64,000 bases of DNA from Rhynchosporium graminicola (taxonomy: Eukaryota; Ascomycota; Leotiomycetes; Helotiales; Ploettnerulaceae): positions 622,512-686,511 of the forward strand of contig FJUW01000006.1 in NCBI GenBank assembly GCA_900074885.1. The letters are read 5' to 3'. Below, one piece after another: positions 1 to 11,379 of the stretch (position 1 is the first letter of the stretch; each line of letters opens with the position of its first letter). The position numbers were made by a program, and so were the translations under genes. The notes beneath the pieces were generated by a model. That model made no database searches, had not been told where the DNA came from, and saw nothing but the letters and a program-made list of their open reading frames with translations.

Positions 1-2040
1 CTAATATCACGGGGCGGATATAAAGTATATAGTATAAAAGCTCGTCTATATTATAAGGAGAATTAACTAAGGAGAGAAGGGAGGTATAGGAGTCTCCCTT
101 CGAAGAAAAGGTAATACTATAGCCGCTAGTAGCAGTAGTATCGGTACACGTATGACTATAAGTCAGGTACTAGCGTAGACGCCTCAGGCGTCGAGCATAC
201 TAACGGGTGCAACCCGTCACAAATATTAAGATAAAAGCACTTATCGATTCAGGAGCTATAGGACGCTTTATAAACTCAGCCTTTATTAAGAAATAGAATA
301 TTCCTACTATTATTAACCTAAAATTATATCGCTTTACTTTATTAGACGGAAAAGGCGCCGGAATAGATAGATAAGTCCGCAGAAGAATAAGAGGAATAAA
401 GATAGTTATTAATAGATACGAAAAAATACTTTATTTTAATATTATACTTACTAGATAATACGATATTATATTAGGAATATTATAGCTATATAATTATAAT
501 CCTAGTATAAACTAAGTAACTAAGAAAGTTATATTTAGTAATTATAAATATAAATATAATTAACTAGCTAGTAAACGAGAGGCTAGCGACGCTTCCCTAA
601 CAATAATACCGATAGACTCTAGCTACTTAAATCAGGTTCCTAGTTAGTTAGAACCTAGGAATTATCTTAGTTAAATAGATAATATTCGGGAGTAACTACC
701 CGAATTATATAGGAAGTTCTTAAAATTATTCGAGGATCCGTAGGATATAAGAGCTCTACTTAAGTATAAACCCTAAGATTATAAGATAAACTTTAAGGAT
801 AGATTTATACTTATCGTAGAGAAACTTTATTATTATAACTATAATACTATAAGGATACTTAAGGAGTATTAGAAGTTAAGTATAAAAAAAGGATAGATTC
901 GGAAATCTAAGTTATCTTATACTATTAATATACTAGTAGTTAAGAAAGCAGGAGATCTTAAAGGGAGACCTTATAGAGATTATCGGATAATTAATAATAA
1001 AACTATAAGGGATATATACCCTTTACTAAATACTTAGTACCTGCGGGATAAGCTAGCTAGAGTAAAGATATATACTAAGTTAGATTAATATAACATATTT
1101 AATATAATCCGAATTAAGGAGGGATATAAGTAGAAGACTAATTTCGTATTACCCTTAGAGCTATAGGAATATATAGTAATACTATTCGGCTTAACTAATA
1201 CCTTAGCTATATATTAAAGGCAGAATAATAATATTCTTAAGGACTTTATTAGGAAATTCGCTATATATTACCTAGATAATATCCTAGTATACTCGGAAAC
1301 TATTAAGGTATACTAGAGCTATATTACCTAAGTTATAGAAGTATTATATAAGGTAGATTCTAGACTAAAGATATCGAAATATGAATTCTCAGTTAAGTAA
1401 GTTACTTTTCTAGAGTATATTATTTACTTAGGAGAGATAAGTATTAACCCGGAGAAAATTAAAGCTATAAAGGAATAAGAATCTCTAAAGAATATTAAGG
1501 ATATATAATTATAGTTAGATTTCGCTAATTTTTACTAATAGTTTATTAGAAACTATTCTAAGATTACCGAACTACTTATAAGCTTAATAAGGAAGGATAT
1601 TCTTTTTACTTAGATTAGCTAGTATAAGGAAGCTTTTCGGAGAATTAAGAAAGAATTCATAAGAGAACTAATCCTATATAGTTTCGATAAAGAGAAGGAA
1701 AGTATAGTAGAAATAGATACCTCTAATACTTATACTAGCGTAGTATACCTATAGTAAGATAACAAAGGATAATTATACTTAGTCGCTTACTTTTCAGAAA
1801 AAATATCTCCGGCCGAATAGAACTATAATATCTATAAGAAAGAACTTATAGCGATTATTAAAGTACTTAAATACTAGAAAATATACTTATAAGGAGCTAA
1901 GTTCCTAGTTATTATCTATACTAATTATATAAATCTTCGAACCTTTATAACTACTAAAGTCTTAGATAATCGTCGATTAGCTTAATAGTCTAAGGAACTT
2001 ACCTCTTTTAACTTAGTTATTAAGTATATATAGGGAAAAG
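1..2040 (+). mobile_element. Gypsy element B, first fragment: protease, reverse transcriptase and RNase H relic
   Basis: This is the upstream pol part of an LTR retrotransposon whose 5' end lies outside the window. With TAA/TAG read as mutated CAA/CAG/TGG, one frame gives an aspartic protease with a D-S-G-A motif (246-257) and a downstream I-L-G motif near 470. A Ty3/Gypsy reverse transcriptase follows (about 700-1540), with the active site read as Y-L-D-N (1269-1280), and then RNase H (about 1620-2035). Many in-frame TAA/TAG codons make it inactive. CA and TG are almost absent, which is the RIP signature. The frame breaks off where element A1 inserted; the last five bases, AAAAG (2036-2040), are the target-site duplication. 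The frame resumes at 9821. Confidence 0.9.
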
Positions 2041-2308
2041 TATGACGACAGCTCACCTGAATATCACATGAGAAGAAGGATAGATAACAGGGCCCGAGTT
2101 TATAGGTATCCCGGCAGAACTAGTATCTGACCCGGTATAGTATCGGACTAGTACTAGTATATATATATAAGGTGCTTTATACTCTATCTCTCTTCTTCTT
2201 CCTTCCTTATCTTTTTATTTCCTTTGTAGTAGACTATATAAGATCGCTCTTAGCCTCCCTACTTGTTTATTCTTACTTATATACCGCCTTAAGTCTTATA
2301 TTATTATA
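2041..2308 (+). repeat. 5' LTR of A1
   Basis: It is 268 bp and matches the copies at 9548-9815, 13712-13979, 31585-31852, 26705-26972 and, inverted, 25460-25727 and 15642-15909. The LTR begins TGT and ends ACA in its least mutated form; here RIP has changed the ends to TAT and ATA. A TATATATATATAAGG stretch about 120 bp in is the likely promoter TATA box. Confidence 0.95.
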
Positions 2309-2349
2309 TTAAATAAAAAGATTAAGATAGCCGGAGATAGCCTACTATA

Positions 2350-3990
2350 ATATCTTACTACTAAGTTAGTTATTCGATAATTACTCGTATATAGCCGAGA
2401 TACTAGAGATCTCTCGGATAACTATAAATCAGAGTTTAATTTAGCTTATCGTAAATAGTATAATAGAGGAGGTCTTCGCTAACGCTCTTTTAATAACCCC
2501 CTTAGTATAAAGGAATTATAAATAGATTTTAAAGAAGGTATAATAAATACCCCGGAACTTTAATCTCTACGTATCGCCGCCGAAATAGCCCTAATAAACC
2601 CCTTTTTAAGCTATTATTATAGCTCTTAACTAATAAACTAGAGACTCCTCTAGTTCTAGGAGAACTTAACGTGATCTCCCCTACTTTACCTCTGAACTTA
2701 ATCCGTTATACCTTTCCTTACTCTAAACGTCTCTTACCCTAGAGAATATTAATACCTTATTAAGGAAGTACTAACTAAGAGAGAAAGGAAAATAAAAGCG
2801 AAATTCACTAGGAGTATAATCGCTAAGTACTCCTACTATTATAAGTGACTCGAACCTGATCTATTCTCTCTTATAATAATTAGTAGACTAGAAGGAAAAG
2901 AATAACTCTCTAGAAGATACTATAGATAGACTAATCTCTGTATAAGATAAGTTCCTTATAAGAGTCCCTCGCTTATCTTCGACTCTCCTACTAGAACTAA
3001 TACTATAATCTCCGCGTATAGCGGAGTTTAATAACCTAATAAACTCTATTCTAATATGTAGTATTAAGAGAGAGGATATTATTCCTAATAAACTATCTCC
3101 CTTTCCTAGCGCCGAATCAGTAGAGTTACGCCCTAGGAAGTCTTATCTTACTAAGAAGATCCTACCCCTAGATAATAAATCAGACCTTACTTTCCTCTAA
3201 TAGAGAGTATCGATACGAGACTAGCTAGCTATAAACGCTAACTACTACCCTACGGACTTCTCCCGGCGCGTTCTCGTATAGGAGCTAGTTACTAGATTAG
3301 CTAAGGAGTATCTTACGCTTTAGTACCTTACTAATAAGTTCGAAACTAGTAATAAAATAATCTCCTTATTAGAGGAGAACTTTCTTACTAGTTTAGAGGA
3401 AGATAACTACTATAACGCTTTCTACTACTTAGAAATATAATAACCCGACTATATACGCGAGACTTTCGCTAAGTTTCGTAGTCGATTTCAAAGCGCTATT
3501 ATCTAAGGTAAAGTTAAAAAGAAAGAGTAGTTCTTTTATATATAAGATAAGATTATATTATCCTTATGCGCTTTAACTCTTATTATTAAACTAATATAGA
3601 ATAAGGATTATACTTCTATAGTTAGATTCTTACTTTCTTTTAATACTAAGTATCGCTATAACTTAGAATATACTTATCCCGAGAAAGCTACTGCCTAGGT
3701 ATAGTACTATAAGCTTACTATTATTATTATAATTACTACTAGTTCTACTTCTTACCGGTCCTTAAGCTTAGCTCCTCGATAAACTACTCCCGTACTATAC
3801 GTATATATTTCTACCCCGGTATAAGCTAGTACTCCCTCCGCGCTAAAACGCCTTATTACCTTAACTGGAGAACCCTTTAAGTATTATAGTTATAGATAGC
3901 TCAGTTATATTAAGCTAGACTGCCCTAACCTACCTAAGGTTCAATTAATTAACGAATTTCCGGAAGAGGATTAAGTAACTAAGGAAGTAG
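2350..3990 (+). pseudogene. gag relic of A1 with CCHC zinc knuckle
   Basis: This is the degenerate nucleocapsid/capsid gene of the element. In one frame, allowing TAA/TAG as former Gln or Trp codons, it gives a long polar protein ending in a retroviral-type zinc knuckle (3882-3923). The Cys codons appear as Tyr (TGT/TGC to TAT) except the last, which is still TGC, and His appears as Tyr. The spacing C-x2-C-x4-H-x4-C is kept. The exact start cannot be told because ATG is mutated to ATA by RIP. Confidence 0.8.
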
Positions 3991-4079
3991 TAGAAGATAT
4001 ATCCTCTGAATCTAGACTAATACTAAAGGGAAACGATAAGGCTTAAGTAAAAACTCCTTCTTAGGTCTACGTAAGTATA

Positions 4080-7000
4080 ATCTCTCTAATCTAGACTTTA
4101 ACTCCTTAATAGGAAGTAAGTAATTCATATACCCGATTATAATTAGTATAAACGGGCTAAGAGTCTCTATAAATAGCCTAATCGATACTAAAGCGAATAG
4201 TTATCTGTTTATTAATCGTACTCTTACCGGATAACTATCAGGGGCCCTCGGTATCAAAATCGAGCTACTACTTTATTCTATTCTAATATATAGTTTCTAA
4301 TAGTCTATTAGAACTTATATTACTTATTTTATACGTTTATACTTTTCTATTAATAGTAAGTGTATTTATACTACCCTTTTATTCTCCTCGATTTAGGATA
4401 ATAAGATATAATTATTAGTATTAAATAGATATAACGATTTCAGGTTAAGCTAGATACGCTTTACTATAAGCTACTATAGTCGGAACGCTATCTAGCTACT
4501 CTCTAATATAATAAGGAGATAATTATAACTCTACTACCTCGTAAACCTAGTATTAATTAATCTTACTAAATCGATACTAATACGCGGGATTTAGCTATAA
4601 ACTAGCTAGATTAATACTAATTATACTAAATAGTAGCGATATAGTATATTAATATATTATCCTTACCTTTTAACTTATTTCCGCTTATCGTTAAGGAATC
4701 TGAACTCTTTTTCGCTCCGAATTTATCGAGAAAGGTACTTGCGCTGAAACTCTACTATAAGTACTTCTCTTAACCTCTAAGGATCTAGAAACTAGTTCCG
4801 ATTTACTAAATTAGTACTATAGCTTTTCACTTTAATATAAAACGTAAAAGTTCTGAATTATTCTTTATTAATATCTACGAGATAAACTACCTCTTATAAG
4901 ACTATCTAAATAGCGACTCTCCTAAGGATCCTGATACTAAACGACTCGTAGCCGAAAAGCTACCGGAATAGTACTATACTCTTAAGGAAGCTTTTTCTAA
5001 GCGGGATTCTAATATTTTTCCGCTATATTACTTATACGATTATAAAATTATTCTAAAAGAATTATTACCTAACGTATATTCGCCCTTATATTAGTAATCT
5101 ATAGATAAACTATAAGTAACTAAGGAATACCTTATAGAAAACCTAGATAAGGGATTTATCGAATCTAGCTAAAGTCCCTTTATATTACTTATACTATTCG
5201 TTAAGAAGGCTAATAGAGGATTATGCTTCTATATTAACTATTATAAGCTTAATACGATCACTCGAAAGGATTCATACCTAATACTTAGGATCGATAAGCT
5301 CTTAACCTGTATATCTAAAGTAGTAATCTTTACTAAACTAGATATCCGAGTAGTATTTAACTATATCTATATAGACCCCGAATCAGAGGAGTATACTACC
5401 TTCCGAACCCGCTTCAGATCCTATAAATATAAAGTACTATCTTTTAAGCTCTATAATAAACCTAGTATGTACTAGTGATATATAAATAATATATTACTAG
5501 ATTACTTAGATAATTTCTATATAGCTTACTTAGATAATATCCTTATATACTCGGAAACGCTCTAGGAATATAAGAAATATATTAAATTAGTACTATAATA
5601 CTTAATAGATACCGGACTTTAAGTAAATATTAAGAAAAGCGAATTCTATATTACTCGGACTAAATACCTTAGATATATTATTACTACTAACGGAATCGAG
5701 CTAGATCCTGAGAAGGTAGTACTATTAGTAGACTAGAAGTACCCCGAAATAGTAATAACTATGAAATCCTTCTTAGGATTCTATAAGTTCTATTATTAAT
5801 TTATTCGGAATTTTAGCTTTATCGCTAAACCTCTCTTAGTACTTACTCGGCCTATAGTACTATAGAATTTCACTAACGATTATAAGAAGTCCTTTAACGA
5901 TTTATATTAATAGCTATTATCGGTATAGAAATTATACTATTTCGACCTTAAATTATAAACTAAACTAGAAACTAATACTTCTAATAATATAATAGCTAGA
6001 GTTATCTCCTAGTTATATAAAGATAACTAGTAGTATCTAATTAGATTCTACTCCTATATTCTTAATAGATATAAACTAAACTAAGAGATCTATAATAAAG
6101 AGTTATACGCTATTATTAAGTCTTTCCGGAAATAGAGATCGGAACTTATATTTCTATAACGCTATACCGGCGTATATATAGACTATTAATCCTTAGAATA
6201 CTTTATAATTACTAAGGTCTTAATTAGTAAGTAAGCTAAATAGATAGAATTCCTTTCCGAATTTAACTTTCAAATTATATATATACTTAGTAAAAATAAC
6301 GCTAAAGCCGATATCCTTAGCTATAAGGAATAAGATCTAAGGATATAAGAATATTAGAAATAAGATAATAGATCTCGGGTTTTACTGCCTCTAGACTACT
6401 TAGACCCTAAGATTAATGCGGAACTAGCTAAGTATTATATTAATTAAATTAGTTATATATACCTAATATTACTAGGGATTAATACGCTACTAGAACTCGT
6501 ATATAATTCCTTTGATTTAATCGAGAAACTATATTAATTTAACTAAGAATTATTCTCTAATAAATAGAATATATTAGGAGATAGCTATACTATTAATAAT
6601 AGTTTACTACTTTATAATAGTTATCTATACGTATAACACTATACCTCGCTATATACCTATTTAATTAGCGAAGTCTACGATTAAGTTTCCTCTGCTTATC
6701 CGAATACTCGTAAGACTACTGAAATAATTTCTACTTATTATTACTAGAAAGGACTCGTATTAGATATAAAATAATATACTTATAATTACTACTCTTATTA
6801 GTACTCTTATCTGAAGTAAACGAAATAGTAAGGATTCCTCTACTTATTACCGGTACTTAGCTACTTTATATAATACTTAGCTATAGATTTTAAGGACTTC
6901 CTGCTTAATAACTAAGGATTTAATAAGATATTAGTATTTATCGACCGCCTAGGGAAAGACTCTATATCGATACTATATTGCTATAATATCGATACCCGCG

Positions 7001-8085
7001 GGATAATAATATTATTTATCTAATAGATATATTATTTCAGATATACTCCTAAGTTAATTATATCTAACTAAGGAGCTTAGTTTATCTTATCTTTCTAGTA
7101 AGAGTTTTACTATATAATTAGAGTTAAAGTTAAGCTCTCTATCTCCTTTTACTAGTAAACTAATAGATAAATAGAGATTATGAATTAGTATATTAACTAA
7201 TACTTTAGACTCTTTATTAATTACTACTAAAGTAACTAGAGCGAACTACTACTAATAATAGACTACGCCTAAGTAACCCTATCTTACGACTGTATTAGTA
7301 TAGTGCTATATACCTTTAAATATAATATATTATTATAGAATAGCTAGGACTAGAAATAACTTACTTGATCGATACTATAAGAGAAGCTTAATTATACTAA
7401 TACTAAATCTTTAGCTAAATATACTAAATCCGCTATCGAGGTTATAAAAGCTAATATATTAGCTACTTAGTATAAGATAAGCGCTATAACTAACCCGAAA
7501 CGGTATAGTATTAACTAAGAAGTTAGAGATAAGGTATTTCTCTCTATAAGGAACCTTAAGAATTCCTAGCTAAGTAAGAAGCTATCTAGTCTCTAAGTAA
7601 GACTATACTAGGTCTTAGCTAAGATCAGATACTCTTATAAGCTAGATTTACTCCCGGGATCTTCTATATATAATATATTCGCTCCCGAATTACTCTTTAA
7701 GGACCCGGACGACCTATTACTAAGCTAGGAGTTACTAAACTTACCCTTAGAGGTTATCGCTACTTAAGAAGAGTAAGAGTTATAAGATATACTCGCTATA
7801 TAGCTCCTAAGAGGTAATCTGAAGTATTAAGTTAGCTAGCTAAGCTATAACCCGGACCTAACTTAGTATAACGCTTCTGACTTAATAAGTACTCCGTATA
7901 AGCTTAGAGACTTTTATACTACTAACTTAAGTAAACTTAGACCTCCGCGTAAACTAGATTAGTAGATTAAGGCTTAAGAAGATAGAATAGATAACTATAG
8001 TTACTTAGAGGATAATAAGTTATTATAGTTACTAGTATTAGAATTTATTATTAAGAATAATCCCCTGATTATACTCTATAATAAT
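4080..8085 (+). pseudogene. pol relic of A1: protease, RT, RNase H, integrase, chromodomain-like
   Basis: One broken frame contains a retropepsin motif (former D-T-G-A, GATACT at 4183-4188) and a reverse transcriptase of about 260 codons (5040-5810), with the catalytic box mutated to Y-L-D-N at 5527-5538. It continues with RNase H (about 5930-6300), the integrase zinc-binding region (about 6640-6810) and the integrase catalytic core (about 6890-7350). The C-terminal extension ending near 8080 resembles the integrase tail plus chromodomain of fungal chromoviruses. Chromodomains in this family are thought to steer integration to heterochromatin, which fits the nested insertions seen here. Every domain has stop codons of the RIP type. 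Confidence 0.88.
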
Positions 8086-9190
8086 ACTATATCTAAAACT
8101 CTACTTCTTTAATTATCTCTACTTTATTAGCTTTCTTCCCTAAGTCCTCTAGAGCTTCTAGTAAATCTAGAATATCTAGAACCGGAATTACTATATCTAA
8201 CTCTTTACTTAAATCTATTAATATAGCTCTAGTAGTAGACTAAGTATAATAGCTAATCTTACGGGCTTTCTTCTTTAGAAAGGGTCCGAGAGTATCTAGA
8301 TCTAACGCTATCTCTAAACTAGAAGGTAAATTCCTCTTTCCCTTAGTATTAGATATCGTAGCTTTAAATATAGCTTTCTTTATAAATTCCTATATAATAT
8401 TATTTAATTCTTTTATCTACTTTAATACTATTTTAGCTATTAACTTAGACTTTACTAAATTAACTATTAGAAGATCTAAATCCTATATCGCGTTAGTATA
8501 ATACTAGTATCTAAGGGTTTAAGATCGTAACTTATTACTTTAATAAACTCTAACTCCTTAAATACTTTCTATATAGAACGCCTTAAAGCTTAAGTCTCTA
8601 CTAATTATATAGTAGTAATCTCTAATATAGTAGTAGGAGTAATAGATTTCGCGAGACGATAGATCTGATTAATAGCCTTATAGATAGCTATAATACTACT
8701 CCGATTTAGCTCTGTGTCCTTAGCTTCGCTACTAAGAAGTAAACCGGATAAAATAGTATACTCTATATTAATATAGTTAAGTAACTATAATACGTTAGTA
8801 TATATAACTATATTCAGGTTTAAGTAACTTATATACTTATAACTACTCTTTAATACTAAATAATACTTATAAAGCTTAGAGTTAGGCTTATTAAATAAGT
8901 ATAAGAGTTCTAAAACAGGAGTATTATTATATTTTATCTTAAGGAAAGCGCGAATATATTATAAGTAATATATATAATATACTACCGAAAGAGTACTAGC
9001 AGGAACTAGTAAAAGTACTATAGGAGTTAGCGTTATAGATCCGTGAAACCCTTATACCGCACTTAAGGACTATCCCTAAAACTAAGATAGGAAACTTACT
9101 TATATTAAGAGAAGAGTTAATTAAGTCGATTAATATATAAGATTATAGTAAACTACTATAGTAGTTAGTAATAATACCTACTATAGGAGC
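8085..9190 (-). pseudogene. Antisense reading frame of unknown function in A1
   Basis: Between the end of pol and the 3' LTR, on the strand opposite to pol, two long frames have few stops. One covers the upstream part of this antisense gene and the other its last ~120-140 codons, with a shift between them that could be an intron or a frameshift. The same frames are present in A2 (about 30120-31226) and, on the plus strand, in A3 (about 18287-19392). The predicted C terminus is acidic and Lys-rich, with a short D-I-L-D-L-L segment. I do not recognise the product. It is not gag or pol. Confidence 0.55.
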
Positions 9191-9547
9191 TATATCGTAG
9201 TCTAAGGAGAGTAAACTTATAAGTTAAAGTAGTTATCGTAGTTAAAAAGGAAAGGCTCTAATATTAATAAACCCCTTACTTTATATACAATACGCCCTAC
9301 TTAACTCGACTCCTACTATAAAAAGATAAAGTAAATACAACTTACCGCCCGATTTAGAAGCTATAACTAATATAGTACTATTATAGCGATATAACTAGTT
9401 AGAACCTAATAAAGAATTTACTACTACTAAAGAGCAGCTAGCGCTTATTACGCGAATATCAACGAAAACAGTTATAATAAAGACTAATTCCAGTATAAAC
9501 TATAACCTTCCGAGCTTAAGGTTAAGCTCTTCTTAGGAGAGAGGTAA

Positions 9548-9815
9548 TATAATAATAGCTCACCTGAATATTATATAAGAAGAAAGATAGATAATAGGGC
9601 CCGAGTTCATAGGTATCCCGGCAGAACTAGTATCCGACCCGGTATAGTATCGGACTAGTACCGGTATATATATATAAGGTGCTTTACACTCTATCTCTCT
9701 TCTTCTTCCTTCCTTATCTTTTTGTTTCCTTCGTAATAGACTATATAAGATCGCTCTTAGCCTTCTTACTTGTTTATTCTTACTTATATACCGCCTTGAG
9801 TCTTGTGTCGTTACA
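9548..9815 (+). repeat. 3' LTR of A1
   Basis: This 268-bp copy is preceded by a purine-rich tract (AGGAGAGAGG, about 9534-9544), the expected polypurine tract. It keeps the canonical terminal ACA and is followed by the target duplication AAAAG (9816-9820). A TATA stretch lies near 9664-9677. A short open frame at 9679-9903 spans the LTR border and is not a gene. Confidence 0.95.
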
Positions 9816-11134
9816 AAAAGATAATATACGAGCAGATACTCTAAGTAGATTACTAGGTTATAGGGATAATAAGGTCTATAATAAGATTATCTTACTTAAA
9901 TAGCTAGATAATAGAGATATAGTTACTAATATCCGAGAAGCTACTACGATTAAGTAAGAAATTAAGTAACCTTAGTATAATACTTTAAAAGAGGCTTAGA
10001 AGAAAGATAGATTATCCTTAGATAAGACTAAGGAACTTATTATAAGAAATATAATTAAGAATAATATTATACGAGTTAATAGGAAAATTTAGCTTCTATT
10101 AAGCTTAGTAGAAGTATATATTAAAGAATAACACGAGCTTCCCGCGTATAGATATTAAGGGATACGAAGAATATATCTAAGGATTTCAAGAAACTACTAG
10201 TCGAAAGGACTCCGCTAAGTAGTTAAAAAAGTACTAGCTAACTATAATACTTATATTAGGAATAAGTCTTCCTGATATACACCTTATAAGCAGATAATTA
10301 TAGTACTAATACTACTAATATCTTAGAAATCGATATTAGAGGACTTCATAGGGCTACTGCTACTATCGAAGGACCTAGTTATAGGAGTTAGCTATAATAT
10401 AATACTTATTATTATAGAAAGACTTACTAAGTATATAATCTTAGTACTAGTCTTATCTACTCTTATAGCTAAATACCTAGTATAGGTATACCTTAAGGAG
10501 ATAGTCTCTAAGTATAGAGTACCTGAAGAAATTATATCGGATTAAGATAAGTTATTTATATTAAAGTTCTGGAATACTTTAATAAGGTTCCTAAGGACTA
10601 AACGGAAACTATTAATAGCTTTCTATCCTTAGACTAATAGAGGAAATAAAAGAATAAACTAAGTAGTTAAAGTATACTTATACTATTATATTAACTATTA
10701 ATAAAATAATTAGGTAAAACTACTATTACTTGCAGAGTTTATATATAATAGCTCGATTATAGAAATAATAAAAGTTATATTATTCTTCGCGAATTATAGT
10801 TATGAACCTGTCGCCTATAGAGGACCTAACTTAAGAGTTAAGGATAATAATATAGCTTATATCTAGGTTCGGAATATCAAGGACCTCTATAAGGAACTCT
10901 AGTTTATAGCAGAAAAGAATATATATTATTATAATAAGAATCGTAGTTAGGAGCTAACGCTATAGGAGGGGGATAAGGTCTACTTTCTATGAAAAAATAT
11001 TAATATATAGAGACTAAGTAATAAGTTAGACTATAAGAAACTTAGACCTTTTAAAATTAAATAAGTTAAAGGACCTTTAAATTATAAACTCTAGCTACTA
11101 GCTATAATAAAGAAGATATTCCTAATATTCTATA
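9816..11134 (+). mobile_element. Gypsy element B, second fragment: integrase relic
   Basis: The B pol frame continues directly after A1, starting with the A-D-T-L-S-R motif typical of the RNase H to integrase linker. The zinc-binding region follows and then the integrase core, with the second catalytic Asp near 10540 in a D-x-D-K-L-F context. The tail is that of the family (a D-K-V-Y-F-L motif near 10970). It is cut at 11129, after the F-H-I part of the tail, by insertion of element C, whose target duplication CTATA is at 11130-11134. The frame resumes at 38271. It is inactivated by RIP-type stops. Confidence 0.9.
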
Positions 11135-11318
11135 TATAAGGGTTAAGCCCTTAGGGTATGGTGCTGGTATTACTAGCACGACTCGCTAACTAAGGCTCAG
11201 TTGAGCCTTTGTACTATATACCTTTTCTTACGGCTTCCGGTTAGATTCTTACTTTCCTCTTATCGAACTTATTAAATACTACTATAAACTCTCGTATATA
11301 TATTATTCACTTATAATA
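11135..11318 (+). repeat. 5' LTR of C
   Basis: It is 184 bp and aligns along its whole length with 38082-38265. It differs almost only by C/T and G/A changes, for example TTATAATA at the end here against CCGTGACA in the 3' copy. Confidence 0.93.
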
Positions 11319-11379
11319 TTAAGTTCGATTAAAATAAATAGAGTTAAATACTCTTCACTAGTCTACGCTAGAGAGCGCT

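Larger units (their letters stand above)
2041..9815 (+). mobile_element. Complete Gypsy element A1 (7,775 bp), RIP-inactivated
   Basis: This is a full-length LTR retrotransposon with 268-bp LTRs (2041-2308 and 9548-9815) and the 5-bp target duplication AAAAG (2036-2040 and 9816-9820). The order inside is gag, protease, reverse transcriptase, RNase H, integrase, chromodomain-like C terminus, then a region with an antisense reading frame, a purine-rich tract and the 3' LTR. This protein order is that of Ty3/Gypsy elements of the chromovirus type. All frames are broken by TAA/TAG codons expected from CpA-directed RIP. It lies inside the pol gene of element B. A2 and A3 are further copies of the same family. 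Confidence 0.93.

Noticed and set aside
1..60. Telomere or window-edge special sequence
   Set aside because: No TTAGGG-type repeats are seen; the start is internal sequence of element B.
9679..9903. A 74-codon open frame, with similar ones at 26836-27021 and 37763-37960
   Set aside because: They lie in LTR sequence of families A and D and run across insertion borders, so they are chance frames in repeats.
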